From JAVKEN01 sp040221415 (lineage in GTDB: Bacteria; Pseudomonadota; Alphaproteobacteria; Rickettsiales; JABSSG01): a stretch of 64,000 bases of DNA. The number at the start of each line of letters is the position of its first letter. The first letter of the stretch is position 1. A program made the translations under genes and the position numbers. The notes under the pieces were generated by a model that was not told the DNA's origin, made no database searches, and worked only from the letters and a program-made list of their open reading frames with translations. This document shows, one piece after another, positions 1 through 9,423 of this stretch. The stretch lies in assembly GCA_040221415.1 (NCBI GenBank), contig JAVKEN010000012.1:1-64000 (forward strand), in the 5' to 3' direction.

Positions 1-195
1 TATAAAACTATCGTCCATAAAAACATCTTCGGTAAATGGACTGTTAGTAAACACTGGGGTTCTACCATTACAAACCACGGAAATCATAAATCAGCATACT
101 TTGACGAGTTAGATGATGCGCTAGATGACTTCTATTCCACTAAGAAAAGAAGACAAGCTCATAAATATGAGCTGATTTCTTCGGTGATGGTTTGA
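1..195 (+). CDS. C-terminal part of a WGR-like domain protein (5' end outside window)
   Basis: An open frame enters from the left edge and stops with TGA at 193-195, leaving the last 64 residues. The pattern (FGKWTVSKHWGS, then YFDELDDALDDFYSTKKRR) resembles a WGR domain: an fG-w-v strand, a WG pair, then a helix with a basic end. WGR domains bind nucleic acid and occur in PARP-like proteins and as stand-alone bacterial proteins. The third WGR residue is Ser here rather than Arg, so the match is imperfect. It converges with the next gene, whose stop lies 36 bases downstream. The start and the remaining domains are not visible. Confidence 0.45.
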   Translation, partial: YKTIVHKNIFGKWTVSKHWGSTITNHGNHKSAYFDELDDALDDFYSTKKRRQAHKYELISSVMV

Positions 196-230
196 TTATT
201 TATTTGAAAACTTTTCCTTATCTAATCTAG

Positions 231-3200
231 TTATAATTCATCTTGACTATAACCCATCAATGATTCAGAAATAGAAGTTTCTGTATTCTTAAAATTACAT
301 TTCTCTTCTGCGAAGGCTTGAAGTGATACGTTTTCTGTTTCTAGCTCACCATTTAACAGAGAGCATATATCTGATAATGATTTGAGATCAAGTTCCAAGT
401 TGATTATTTTAGAAGTCATATATTCATTTAATAGAGTCAAAGCCTTTTCATGACATATTTCTGAGTTATTAAAGTCGTACTTACATGTTTTACCAAGTAG
501 TTTAAATACTTCTAATTTTTCTGTATCATCTAATTTTTGTATTGATAAAATGCTGCTTAAACCTTCCATTGTAATTGGTATATTTATAGTTCCTATCTCT
601 ATAGTTTTTTCAATCATATTTTTTATGAAATGAATATTACTAGCAACATGCACATTGTCTTTCTCAACAAGATCATTCCAACGATGTAGTTCTTTAGTAG
701 AAAAATCTATAGCTTTATTATACTCTCCAAATGCTTTGTGAATTTCTTTTAACACGTTATAAATGTTAATTTCTTGTGATGTTTTTGGCTTTATAAAACT
801 AAACGCGTAATCTATGCCGATTTCAAAAATGTTTAGAGCAGTTAATGGTCCAAATATAGGAACTAAAGGTAGCTGTGCAGTTACTAACCCACCTGTAACC
901 ATACAATAAAAACTCTTATCAAAAAAATTATTAGAATCTAATGCACAATCCCAAAAAAAACCTTTAATGGCTGCGCAAGTATTATTTCCTATATAATAAA
1001 CGAAGGGTCGAGTGATCTGGAAATGAAACTTATCAGCTTGTCTTGAAGAAGAGACAGGAGATATCTCAAATAATTTTTCACCTTCTAAAACTACATTCTC
1101 TACAGCATTGTAATCACCTTGTCGGAAGTAACCATATCCTCTAATCCACACTGTCTCAATAGCATCATATTGATACTCCGTTAAATACTCACCTAACTGC
1201 ACATAGATATCGCGAGCTCTTAATATATATTCTTCGCCTTGTTTGAATTCTAATTTTTCATAATAAATCTGAGCAATGTCTTGAAGTGAATGGGCAACTT
1301 TTAACAAAGATATATCATCTTTTTGTATATCGTTGATTGCTTCTCTAAGCAACAAAGCTTTTTGGTGATATTCGAGTGCGCTTTCAAGATTAAGACCAAC
1401 CAGAGTAATATGTTTCCCAACTTTAGATAACAAATTTGCAATGTTGCTATTAAGTGAAAATAAGTTTCTTTTTTCTACTACTTCTAAAAAGTTAATCACA
1501 CTACCAATATACTTATTCACTTCATCCATTTTTTCTTGAATTTCATCATGATCTGAGTGAAAAGTCTCAAGGGGCATTTTATCATCTAAAAAAACAGCTA
1601 TTTTTTCAATTATATTTTGCCTGTTAAGTTCTTCATGATTTTGTTGATAACTTAAGATTTCTTCTTGTATTAACCTATGTATTCTTATACTTGCATATTC
1701 TAGTATTGAGTTATCTTCCTTTCCAGAAATCTCATCTATCAACGAATGTTTTTTTAGAGTCAAAAGAGCGGAATTCAAAGTTTTTTTATCAATATTTGAT
1801 ATATTTAGCAATATATTCTTAGGATCATCAAGCTCAGGATTAAGATATGCTAAGTATTGCAATAAATCCCATGCCTCAGGGTCTCTTTCCATTAACTTTT
1901 TAAATAAAAACTGTTGGAAATTTTCAATACCTTTCTCTATCTCACTAATAATTTCAGTAATATCAATATCTTTTCTTTCCTTAACAAAGTAGACTATTTC
2001 TTGTAATTTTTGAGGTATTATACTATCTCCTATGACCATTAGAAGCTTTTCTATATTTGCCTTCTCAACTAGACCTTCTAAAGTTTGGTGTAAATATTCG
2101 CGTATTGCTTTACTATCTAAGCTTTCAATGGATAAAGAAAAGTAGCTGTTTTTATTATCTGACTGCATTGTTAGATCTCCTTCTAATTGTATACATTCTA
2201 AAAAATTAGAGACTGAATTTCTTGTAGTAATAAGGAATTTAACTTTAGTTGGCATGTGTATGAAGTAATCTTTTATATCATTACACCGTTCTACGTTATC
2301 TAAAATAATTAAATAGTTGTTTTGAGTGAATTTAGGTATAAGATCCTTTATTATTCTAACGTTGTCTTTATTCTCAAACCTATATCCATATTCAAGTTCT
2401 CTTGAATATTCCTGTAATGTAGTTTCTAGTTTAATTTTATCGTCTGCACTGAACCATAAAGCAATATAAGGGCTCTCCTCAATAAGTGCATGTGCCCATT
2501 CTATGGCTAATGTACTTTTTCCTACTCCTCCCACTCCTCTTAATAGCACAGCTCTATATTCATAATTTTCAAAGAATGCTTTTTCTAGCAAATTAAATTC
2601 CTTTTCTCTTCCAACAAAGAATGATGAGGATAAAGGCAGATGACTTTTGGCGAATAAAGGTTTTTGTTTGTGCCTTTCTATTTCATCATTCAGGTTGTAA
2701 TATGATTCTACTATTCCTTTTGCGTACTGTTGAATATATTCAAAATCATAAGGTTCATTTGCTGTTATTTGATAATATTTTTCTCCATGAGTTAAGCCTG
2801 TTTGTATATCATATGTTTTTGCAAATTCTTTAATGCCTTTAACCAACTTTCTTAACGTTATTGAACGTTCAGGATCGGTCTTGATATCACGAAGTAATTC
2901 TTCATAGAATTGAAAACTATTAGATAAAGCACCTTTTATATATTGAACATCAGACAGTTTAAAATGTCCTTGATAATCTTTTTCAAATTTCTTTTCTAAA
3001 TCCAAGTCATCATATTGACAATTCTCATGTAAGTTTAGATCAAACATTTCTTTGGTAGTAGTTATGTATTGCTCAAAGAAACTCTCGTATTGGATGTCTC
3101 CTTTATAAATACCAGTTATAATGTTACCAAATAAATATGGAAATGATTGAGAAATTGTAGCGGAATTTCCAAAAAACTTTGGGATATTATCAATAAAATT

Positions 3201-4394
3201 ATACTCGACTTGAGACAGTATGGTCTCAATAAAATTGCTATCTGGCTTATGAAGAGCAGCATCTTTTATGTAATCTTTATAAAAACTTTTGTTATCTCCT
3301 ACTACAACGGGCCAATTAGAAGCCTCACAAGCATGCTTAGGATATCCGCTTGTTTTATTAAACTTGGGTAATATATAAGCATCTAAAGAATGTCCGACTA
3401 AGCTATAAGCACTATCAAAATAACCAAATGATACATTTCTTAAAACTCCTAACCACCAACTATTATAGTGCTCTTTATCAATATCTGTAGGTATAAAGAT
3501 TACTTTTCCGACATGTTTATGAATTGTATTTACCAGATTGGGATAGGAAACATAATTTGTTACATCTAAAGCTTTATAGTTATACTCTGTGTTAGAATTT
3601 TCTACATTTGATAGCGATTTTTCTATAAATTGTTTTATACCTGGAGAGTCAAAAGTTACAGATTTAGGGTGCATTAATTTTCCTTCATAATCAGAAAAAA
3701 ACGCATTTATATTTGATAACCAGCCCCCTAAAGAATGTCCTGTGAATGACAATTTATAGCCTGCATCATTTGCAATAATTACCGACTCATGCATTGTTTT
3801 ATAGGAATCAAATACCTGACCTACTACGCTGCTTAATTTATTCAGAACAATTGAATATGTATTAGTTTGCCAATCACCAGTAACAAACTCCATTGTTTTG
3901 AATTCGCTTCCTCTATAAGCAATAACCATATGACAATTTTTTTGATTTTGGTACAATGCCGAATAAAATCCAGTGTTATTATTCTCAAATGATTTTGCTA
4001 ATGACCAACCTGGTAAATTATAAATAATTTCTTCCATGGGAGAGTTTAACGCTTCTTCTTTGGCCGTGACCTCAAAGTTGGATACTTTTTCTCTTTGTTG
4101 ATAGCTATCATTGCTCAAAAGGGCATACTCATAATGTGAAGGATTGTATTTATAGTTAAGAAGATTTTTGCTAACTTTGTTCTCAATTGATTTTACAAAT
4201 CGTTCATGATCTCTAGGCAATTCGTCCAAACCATCCCACTTTACTCGCCTAATAATGTGATTATTATATATACTTTCATTCAAGCTAATTAAATCATTCT
4301 CAGTTAAATAATGATACTTTTCTAAGTCTATGATTTGATATCGACAGTCATTCTCTCTGATATAAGAGAGCAATCTTACTATACCTTCTCTCAT
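231..4394 (-). CDS. Lipase / NB-ARC NTPase / TPR fusion protein (STAND-like)
   Basis: This 1387-residue protein combines three modules. Residues about 90-310 form a class-3-lipase-like alpha/beta hydrolase with nucleophile elbow GHSLGGW (Ser221), a following TFDSPG strand and a PNLVNT/HVG segment that could carry the catalytic His. Residues about 590-860 form an NB-ARC/STAND NTPase with FVGREKE, Walker A GVGGVGKST (about 616-624), kinase-2 LIILDNVE (about 692) and FLITTRN (about 719). From about 1003 to the end there are helical TPR-type repeats (for example ALEYHQKALLLREA), interrupted by a hydrophobic stretch near 1165-1200. Such a layout suggests a sensor (TPR), a switch (NB-ARC) and an enzymatic output (lipase). 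ATG is preceded by GAGG at a suitable distance. It is last in an operon with the two genes upstream. It could be a defence protein or a host-directed effector; the domain calls are firmer than the role. Confidence 0.8.
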   Translation of the reverse strand: MREGIVRLLSYIRENDCRYQIIDLEKYHYLTENDLISLNESIYNNHIIRRVKWDGLDELPRDHERFVKSIENKVSKNLLNYKYNPSHYEYALLSNDSYQQREKVSNFEVTAKEEALNSPMEEIIYNLPGWSLAKSFENNNTGFYSALYQNQKNCHMVIAYRGSEFKTMEFVTGDWQTNTYSIVLNKLSSVVGQVFDSYKTMHESVIIANDAGYKLSFTGHSLGGWLSNINAFFSDYEGKLMHPKSVTFDSPGIKQFIEKSLSNVENSNTEYNYKALDVTNYVSYPNLVNTIHKHVGKVIFIPTDIDKEHYNSWWLGVLRNVSFGYFDSAYSLVGHSLDAYILPKFNKTSGYPKHACEASNWPVVVGDNKSFYKDYIKDAALHKPDSNFIETILSQVEYNFIDNIPKFFGNSATISQSFPYLFGNIITGIYKGDIQYESFFEQYITTTKEMFDLNLHENCQYDDLDLEKKFEKDYQGHFKLSDVQYIKGALSNSFQFYEELLRDIKTDPERSITLRKLVKGIKEFAKTYDIQTGLTHGEKYYQITANEPYDFEYIQQYAKGIVESYYNLNDEIERHKQKPLFAKSHLPLSSSFFVGREKEFNLLEKAFFENYEYRAVLLRGVGGVGKSTLAIEWAHALIEESPYIALWFSADDKIKLETTLQEYSRELEYGYRFENKDNVRIIKDLIPKFTQNNYLIILDNVERCNDIKDYFIHMPTKVKFLITTRNSVSNFLECIQLEGDLTMQSDNKNSYFSLSIESLDSKAIREYLHQTLEGLVEKANIEKLLMVIGDSIIPQKLQEIVYFVKERKDIDITEIISEIEKGIENFQQFLFKKLMERDPEAWDLLQYLAYLNPELDDPKNILLNISNIDKKTLNSALLTLKKHSLIDEISGKEDNSILEYASIRIHRLIQEEILSYQQNHEELNRQNIIEKIAVFLDDKMPLETFHSDHDEIQEKMDEVNKYIGSVINFLEVVEKRNLFSLNSNIANLLSKVGKHITLVGLNLESALEYHQKALLLREAINDIQKDDISLLKVAHSLQDIAQIYYEKLEFKQGEEYILRARDIYVQLGEYLTEYQYDAIETVWIRGYGYFRQGDYNAVENVVLEGEKLFEISPVSSSRQADKFHFQITRPFVYYIGNNTCAAIKGFFWDCALDSNNFFDKSFYCMVTGGLVTAQLPLVPIFGPLTALNIFEIGIDYAFSFIKPKTSQEINIYNVLKEIHKAFGEYNKAIDFSTKELHRWNDLVEKDNVHVASNIHFIKNMIEKTIEIGTINIPITMEGLSSILSIQKLDDTEKLEVFKLLGKTCKYDFNNSEICHEKALTLLNEYMTSKIINLELDLKSLSDICSLLNGELETENVSLQAFAEEKCNFKNTETSISESLMGYSQDEL

Positions 4395-4436
4395 GTGTTA
4401 GCCTCTTTAAAAAAACATGAAAACTTCTATAACCTT

Positions 4437-5843
4437 TCAGAGTTCATCGTCAATTATTCCTAATAATTCAGTATTTTCTTGTGAGTGATTACAAGCGTCA
4501 CCTATAAAAAAACCCGCTCTACAATTCAGCTCAACTAGCTTTGAAATAGACACAAATGGCAAAGTGGTATTATTTCTTAAGGCTAGTTGCAAAGACATTT
4601 TGGTGCTATCTGGAATATTAGCATCATCAAACAAGATGGTTTTGATCTCTTCAACACTGAGCTTTTCTTGATGTGGTAGATGTTTTATTACGTCCCCTAT
4701 ATTTTCACAACTATCTTTTAATTTCTCTATTTCTTCTCCTGCAAACATCTTCAATAAATCACTTTCTAATATATTAAGTGTAAAAACACTTTCATGACTA
4801 ATTTTTGTAGCTCTAACAACTAAACTTATCCTATTTGTTTCAGTGGGATGGTTTGTAGATCCATGCAAGATACTTGGAATCAAAATGATATATTGTCCTG
4901 GATCAGTGTGCACATGATGAGCCTTAATATCATTAGGTTGCTCAATGCAACGTTTGTATATTGGATAATAACCATAGACGGAATCATCCAAAGAGTATTG
5001 ACCAAAAGATGATTGTACTATTTTACCTTCAGATCGTGTTACGTTAACAAAAGGCATGCTGTCCCATATAGCTAACGCTTGTAAAGATTTTGAGATGTTA
5101 ATTGGGATCTCATTGTGCACTAATTGTTGAAATGCATAGTATGGGTACTCAATTTCTTTATGTGTTCCTGGGAATAAGATAAATTGGTTGGAGCGATTAT
5201 CAACTTTAGTTAGATCTAAATGAAAATTAATGAATTCTATTTTTGAGGCATATAATGAAGAGCTATAATCGTTGTGTAAGAACGTAGCTCTCTGTGGGCC
5301 AACCGAAAAAGCTTGAATTGATATAATGATGTTGTCTGGATTAGTATTAAATATACTTGCTGACTGAGCAGCTATCAAATCTATATTTTTGTAAACAAGT
5401 TGAAATACACTAGGTACAAACCATTGAACATCTACAGTACGGCGTGGTCCATTTTCATCTCGAAAAAAATCTTGTATTTCATTTATTGCATCTACTTTTA
5501 TTTTTTCTGAAAGATCCATTGTATATGATCCTACAAAACCTCTTTCAGTTAATGTTTCCAACTCATAGTTTGATAAATGCTTTCCGCCCTTTACTTCAAA
5601 AGTATGTGTTCCCTCTAAAATGCTTTCTTGCAAGCTTTTAATAATTGGTGACGAAATTTTTACTGCTTTACTTGTAGTAAATTTATTAAAATTGTCGGTA
5701 TTTTGATACAAACTATGCAATTTTTCAAAATTTGTTTGAGCATCTAGTCCTAATTTCTTTGAGTCCAACACTTCGTCAAGAAATTGATATGATATTTTAC
5801 ATAATTCTTGCAAATATATACCCGACGATTCGTTTTTGATCAT
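4437..5843 (-). CDS. Putative Fe(II)/2-oxoglutarate-dependent oxygenase (PhyH-like)
   Basis: A protein of about 468 residues with signs of a double-stranded beta-helix oxygenase: an HxD motif in FLHNDYSS (about His188/Asp190), a distal His in ILHGSTNHP (about 326) and a nearby Arg in NRISLVVR that could bind 2-oxoglutarate. The spacing fits phytanoyl-CoA-dioxygenase-like enzymes, which hydroxylate small molecules or natural-product intermediates. The substrate is unknown. The longest frame begins at a GTG at 5852, but the ATG at 5843 overlaps the upstream stop as ATGA and has AGGTG seven bases before it, so I chose it. It lies between a small unknown gene and the lipase/NB-ARC gene in one apparent operon. 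Family assignment is by motif only. Confidence 0.5.
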   Translation of the reverse strand: MIKNESSGIYLQELCKISYQFLDEVLDSKKLGLDAQTNFEKLHSLYQNTDNFNKFTTSKAVKISSPIIKSLQESILEGTHTFEVKGGKHLSNYELETLTERGFVGSYTMDLSEKIKVDAINEIQDFFRDENGPRRTVDVQWFVPSVFQLVYKNIDLIAAQSASIFNTNPDNIIISIQAFSVGPQRATFLHNDYSSSLYASKIEFINFHLDLTKVDNRSNQFILFPGTHKEIEYPYYAFQQLVHNEIPINISKSLQALAIWDSMPFVNVTRSEGKIVQSSFGQYSLDDSVYGYYPIYKRCIEQPNDIKAHHVHTDPGQYIILIPSILHGSTNHPTETNRISLVVRATKISHESVFTLNILESDLLKMFAGEEIEKLKDSCENIGDVIKHLPHQEKLSVEEIKTILFDDANIPDSTKMSLQLALRNNTTLPFVSISKLVELNCRAGFFIGDACNHSQENTELLGIIDDEL

Positions 5844-6157
5844 TTTGCACACCTTATATCAATTAGGTTTTCATTAAGCTGAGCAAAGCATGTAACAAGG
5901 TTTACTCTTGAGAATAATTCTAGAAGTGCGCCACTAATATTGTTAGGAGACTTTATAGTGAATAGTGCTTCTACAGAGTGAGTGGTTGGATAAGGCGTAG
6001 AATTTACACCTATATTGTTTAGACTATTTTGACCATACGCGGTAGTATAATCACTTCTCTCTAGACTACTTATCAAATTTAGTGGTAATAACGTTAAGGA
6101 AGAAGTAACTTTCGGCTTTTTATAAGTCTGACGAGCAAAAAACTTAACCTTATCCAT
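5840..6157 (-). CDS. Hypothetical protein, first gene of the lipase/NB-ARC operon
   Basis: A 105-residue protein not recognised as any family. It is rich in Leu, Asn, Ser and Thr, has no clear membrane segment and has two Cys residues near its C-terminus. The ATG has a GAGG ribosome binding site six bases upstream, and its stop overlaps the oxygenase start by four bases (ATGA). That coupling argues it is a translated gene and is co-expressed with the next two genes. Confidence 0.5.
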   Translation of the reverse strand: MDKVKFFARQTYKKPKVTSSLTLLPLNLISSLERSDYTTAYGQNSLNNIGVNSTPYPTTHSVEALFTIKSPNNISGALLELFSRVNLVTCFAQLNENLIDIRCAK

Positions 6158-6418
6158 GTTTTCCTCATTGAACTTTATCCATGGAGAGGCTGTATTGTAT
6201 GCAACTACTTTTAATTAGCTATGTCAAGTCAAAAAGTTTGCATATGCGAATTTATTTTAGGTATTTTATACTGCTATTTAGAGCATCATACGAGCCTTCT
6301 CTACTTCAAGAAAGCAAGATAAGTTCATCTAGTTTTGATAGTGATGATTGGATATAGATATCAAAAATTAATTAGTTTTTTGAATACTGAATTCAGCTTA
6401 TTTTTACATACAAAATAA

Positions 6419-7268
6419 GGTTGCGTTGCAAGAAATAATTGCGGTTAAATTTTCCTAAGAGTTCGGTGTTTATTTCAATTAATTGGAGCAAATAATCCAA
6501 ATTGTCTTTCAATGAAGTTTTTAATGTCTTTCGCAGTGGTTGAGAATAAATGATAGAGTTGCTTCTTAAATAGCATATGCATTGTTTCTATGCCTCTTAT
6601 GGTGTTGTAAGCTGTTTTATAACTCTGATATCCTAATGAATCTTTTGTCTTCCATTTTACTCTCCTGTGATCTTGCTCTATCAAATTATTCAAGTACTTC
6701 TTGGTTCTCAGGGTAGTTCTTAGAAATCTGCTTTCTTTTTTGAGTTCAATAAAGGCTTTTGGATAAGCAGGATTAGCATCAACATTGATAACTCTTGGTT
6801 CAGAGACATTCCTTTTGTTTATCAGCTTTCTTAAGAAGAGTCTTGCTGCTTTATGATTCCTAGTTTTACTCAAATAAAAATCTATAGTTTGTCCTCTGCT
6901 ATCTATGGCTCTATACAAATAGAGCCATTCTCCTTTTACCTTCACATAAGTTTCATCTATTTTCCATGAGTCACTATACGATTTCATAAAGTAACTAACT
7001 TTCTTCTGTAGTACTGGAGAATAATGTTGAACCCACCTATAAACCGTGCTTCCCACTATATTCAAACCTCTTTCATTCATCATTTCTGATAAATTACGAT
7101 AACTCAATTTATAACGAAGATACCACCTCAAACATAATAAAATAACTTCTCCCTCATAATGCCTCCACTTGAAATCTATCGGCTTATACTGTTTCATCAT
7201 GTTAGCTACCTCAATTGCTTGCTGAAAAACTCAGAATATCCAAAATTACTTTTTTTCGCAACGGAACC
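6419..7268 (-). mobile_element. IS6-family (IS26-like) insertion sequence
   Basis: An element of about 850 bp is bounded by imperfect inverted repeats. The left end reads GGTTGCGTTGCAAG from 6419, and the right end read inward from 7268 is GGTTCCGTTGCGAA, close to the usual GGTTCTGTTGCAAA ends of the IS6 family. It holds one intact transposase. The flanking octamers (CAAAATAA and CAGGATGC) do not match, so no target duplication is visible. That is expected after cointegrate resolution or deletion between copies. Confidence 0.85.
6475..7200 (-). CDS. IS6-family DDE transposase
   Basis: This 241-residue protein is full length for an IS6/IS26 transposase. An N-terminal helix-turn-helix region (LSYRNLSEMM ... 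VYRWVQ) is followed by the DDE catalytic core: Asp in KIDETYVKVKG, Asp in NVDANPAYP and Glu in LIEQDHRRVK, with the typical GIETMHMLFKKQ end. It catalyses replicative, cointegrate-forming transposition and recognises the inverted repeats at 6419 and 7268. It appears intact, so the element may still be active. Confidence 0.93.
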   Translation of the reverse strand: MMKQYKPIDFKWRHYEGEVILLCLRWYLRYKLSYRNLSEMMNERGLNIVGSTVYRWVQHYSPVLQKKVSYFMKSYSDSWKIDETYVKVKGEWLYLYRAIDSRGQTIDFYLSKTRNHKAARLFLRKLINKRNVSEPRVINVDANPAYPKAFIELKKESRFLRTTLRTKKYLNNLIEQDHRRVKWKTKDSLGYQSYKTAYNTIRGIETMHMLFKKQLYHLFSTTAKDIKNFIERQFGLFAPIN

Positions 7269-7354
7269 CAGGATGCTGTGATTGGTTCTCTAGAAGCAGT
7301 GAACCTATACATTCTGGCTATGTTGGGGATACATCTTTAGCATCATAAATTATA

Positions 7355-7378
7355 GTCTCATAAACAACCGTTTTAAAC
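7355..7378 (+). repeat. Dispersed intergenic palindromic element, copy 1
   Basis: The sequence CTCATAAACAACCGTTTTAAAC lies between the IS element and the FG-GAP gene. It matches copies at 13843 and 18704 (CTCATAAACGGTCGTTT) and, less exactly, at 10116 and 16926. The core is a near-palindrome of the form TAAAC..(C)GTTTA. No plus-strand gene follows this copy. Confidence 0.5.
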
Positions 7379-7429
7379 GCTGCATAAAAAAATTAATTCC
7401 AGATTAATATATGAAGCAAGTTGGAGTTT

Positions 7430-9184
7430 TTAACTACCCATTAAAGAGTCACTTAATCCACCAGCTAGCTCTGTGCCCCCTTCTTCTATAGACTTTTGCA
7501 CCCAATGACCAAATGTTCCAAGAAACCTAGTTTCATAGACCCATTCAGTACCACTGGGAAGTAGGGAACCTTCATCAACCCATCTTGGCAATCCTGGTTG
7601 ATACTCTTTCTGGGTCACTGGCATTCCACCTATACGTGTGCCTGTATCCACCTCATAATGATATCCCGTGCTTTCGTAATGGCCTTTTCTGTCACCAGGT
7701 TTACATAGATACTTGGCATTTCCAAGAAGCCACACTCCCAAAAGAGAAGCTGCAGCTATGCCAACCGAAATACCTATAATAGAATAATTAATAAGTGGTC
7801 CGTACACTATATAATTTGGCGTAATAACATAACCATCTCCACTATCATCTGGGTCTTGACCATATCCACCAATAATTATGTCATCATAACCATCTCCATT
7901 TATATCTCCTATTCCATTAACTGGCCCATCAACAGAATTACTAGAGTCACTTTTAATTACTCTGCCATTTATTCCATTTAGGCCTGACAAATCAAACTGT
8001 GAAGGAAATGTGTTCCTTCCAAAGACTACATAACCTTGCCCTACTATACCTGAGCTGTCAGACACATCATCATCCAAAATAATAACATCGTCGAAGCCAT
8101 CTTTATTTACATCACCAGCACCACTTACCGAAGAACCAGCACCACCTCCATATCCGTTCAAAACAAAACCATTGTTTCCATCTAAACTTGCCAAATCAAC
8201 TTTAGATTTAAAACTACTTTTGCCAAAAACAACGTAACTTTTGCCTTCTGCCTCATCAGGAGCACCAATAATAATGTCATCGTATCCATCTTTATTTACA
8301 TCACCAGCACCACTTACCGAAGAACCAGCGCTATCAACTCCATCCAAAATAAAACCATTATTTCCGTCTAAACTTGCTAAATGAAAATTAGCAGATATAT
8401 TTTTACTACCAAAAATTACTGAAGTTTTTCCGCTTATTCCTATAATAATATCATCTAGGTCATCTCCATTTATATCAACAGCGCCACTTATGGATGTATC
8501 ATCGCTATCATAGCCATAATCATTGATTATAAAACCATTCGTACCGTCCAAACTTGATAAATCAAATTGCGCAGGAAATTCAGTCCTATTACCAAATAGT
8601 ACAAAGCCAAAATTAGACCACGATGAACTATACCCCCCTATAAGAACATCATCAAAGCCATCTCCATTAAAATCTCCTATTCCACTCAATGAAGAACCAA
8701 TTTTTTGTTTGCCGATGCAATTATGTCCACTTAATGCAAAACCATTTACACCATTCAAACTTGATACGTTAAATGCAGCAGCAAAATTGCTTTTGCTACC
8801 AAACATCACATAACTTTGTCCACCAAGACCAGCATTGGGATCTCCAATTATAACGTCATCAATCCCGTCTCCGTTAAAATCACCTGCCCCACTTACTGAA
8901 GAGCCAATGCCAATGCTTCCGTCAAGACCATTTATCTTGAACCCATTCTTACCATTCAAACTAGATAAATCAAACTTAGCAGAAAAAGAACTTTTACTAC
9001 CTAAGATTATATAACCTTGGCCACTTCTAGAGGATGTTAACCCAATAATAACGTCATCAATCCCGTCTCCATTAAAATCTCCTGCTCGATTATTTGTTGT
9101 AGTAAATGAATATTGAGAAACTCCGTTTGAAACGGTAAAACCATTTTTGCCATTTAAACTTGATATATCAAAAGGAACCCACAT
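7430..9184 (-). CDS. FG-GAP repeat beta-propeller protein with C-terminal membrane anchor
   Basis: Seven FG-GAP/integrin-alpha-like repeats are visible, each about 60-70 residues, with a conserved leader FDLSSLNGKNGF and a calcium-binding loop such as DFNGDGIDD followed by VIIG. Seven repeats fit one seven-bladed propeller. A single hydrophobic segment (about residues 463-485) follows, then about 100 residues without recognisable domain. FG-GAP propellers usually mediate protein or carbohydrate binding, often at cell surfaces. No classical N-terminal signal peptide is seen. The longest frame starts at a TTG (9196), but ATG at 9184 has GAGGTG five bases upstream and is the better start. A remnant of a related N-terminus lies at 10238. 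Confidence 0.8.
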   Translation of the reverse strand: MWVPFDISSLNGKNGFTVSNGVSQYSFTTTNNRAGDFNGDGIDDVIIGLTSSRSGQGYIILGSKSSFSAKFDLSSLNGKNGFKINGLDGSIGIGSSVSGAGDFNGDGIDDVIIGDPNAGLGGQSYVMFGSKSNFAAAFNVSSLNGVNGFALSGHNCIGKQKIGSSLSGIGDFNGDGFDDVLIGGYSSSWSNFGFVLFGNRTEFPAQFDLSSLDGTNGFIINDYGYDSDDTSISGAVDINGDDLDDIIIGISGKTSVIFGSKNISANFHLASLDGNNGFILDGVDSAGSSVSGAGDVNKDGYDDIIIGAPDEAEGKSYVVFGKSSFKSKVDLASLDGNNGFVLNGYGGGAGSSVSGAGDVNKDGFDDVIILDDDVSDSSGIVGQGYVVFGRNTFPSQFDLSGLNGINGRVIKSDSSNSVDGPVNGIGDINGDGYDDIIIGGYGQDPDDSGDGYVITPNYIVYGPLINYSIIGISVGIAAASLLGVWLLGNAKYLCKPGDRKGHYESTGYHYEVDTGTRIGGMPVTQKEYQPGLPRWVDEGSLLPSGTEWVYETRFLGTFGHWVQKSIEEGGTELAGGLSDSLMGS

Positions 9185-9423
9185 AAAACACCTCAAACTT
9201 TAATTATTTGTTTAATGAAGGCCTACAACTTGTACTGTAACACATCTTAGATAATTTACCAAAAAATCTAAGAAGTAAAGTTTTTAATCTATTCTTTTAA
9301 TAGATAAATGATCAGATTTTTTTTATTGTTAGTTAAATTTTTATTTGCTACTCCTAATATGTGTTTATACCAGCAAATGATGAATCGCTTATTTAGGGGT
9401 AGTTTGCGGGAAAGTGCAGGGAA

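Noticed and set aside
2621..3371. Plus-strand ORFs of about 70 residues inside the STAND gene
   Set aside because: They are shadows of the minus-strand coding frame, with no ribosome sites and no recognisable sequence.
7430..9184. FG-GAP gene as an RTX toxin because of its many DxDxDG loops
   Set aside because: The loops occur once per ~65-residue unit in FNGDGxDDVIIG context, which is the FG-GAP propeller, not the 9-residue GGxGxDxxx RTX pattern.
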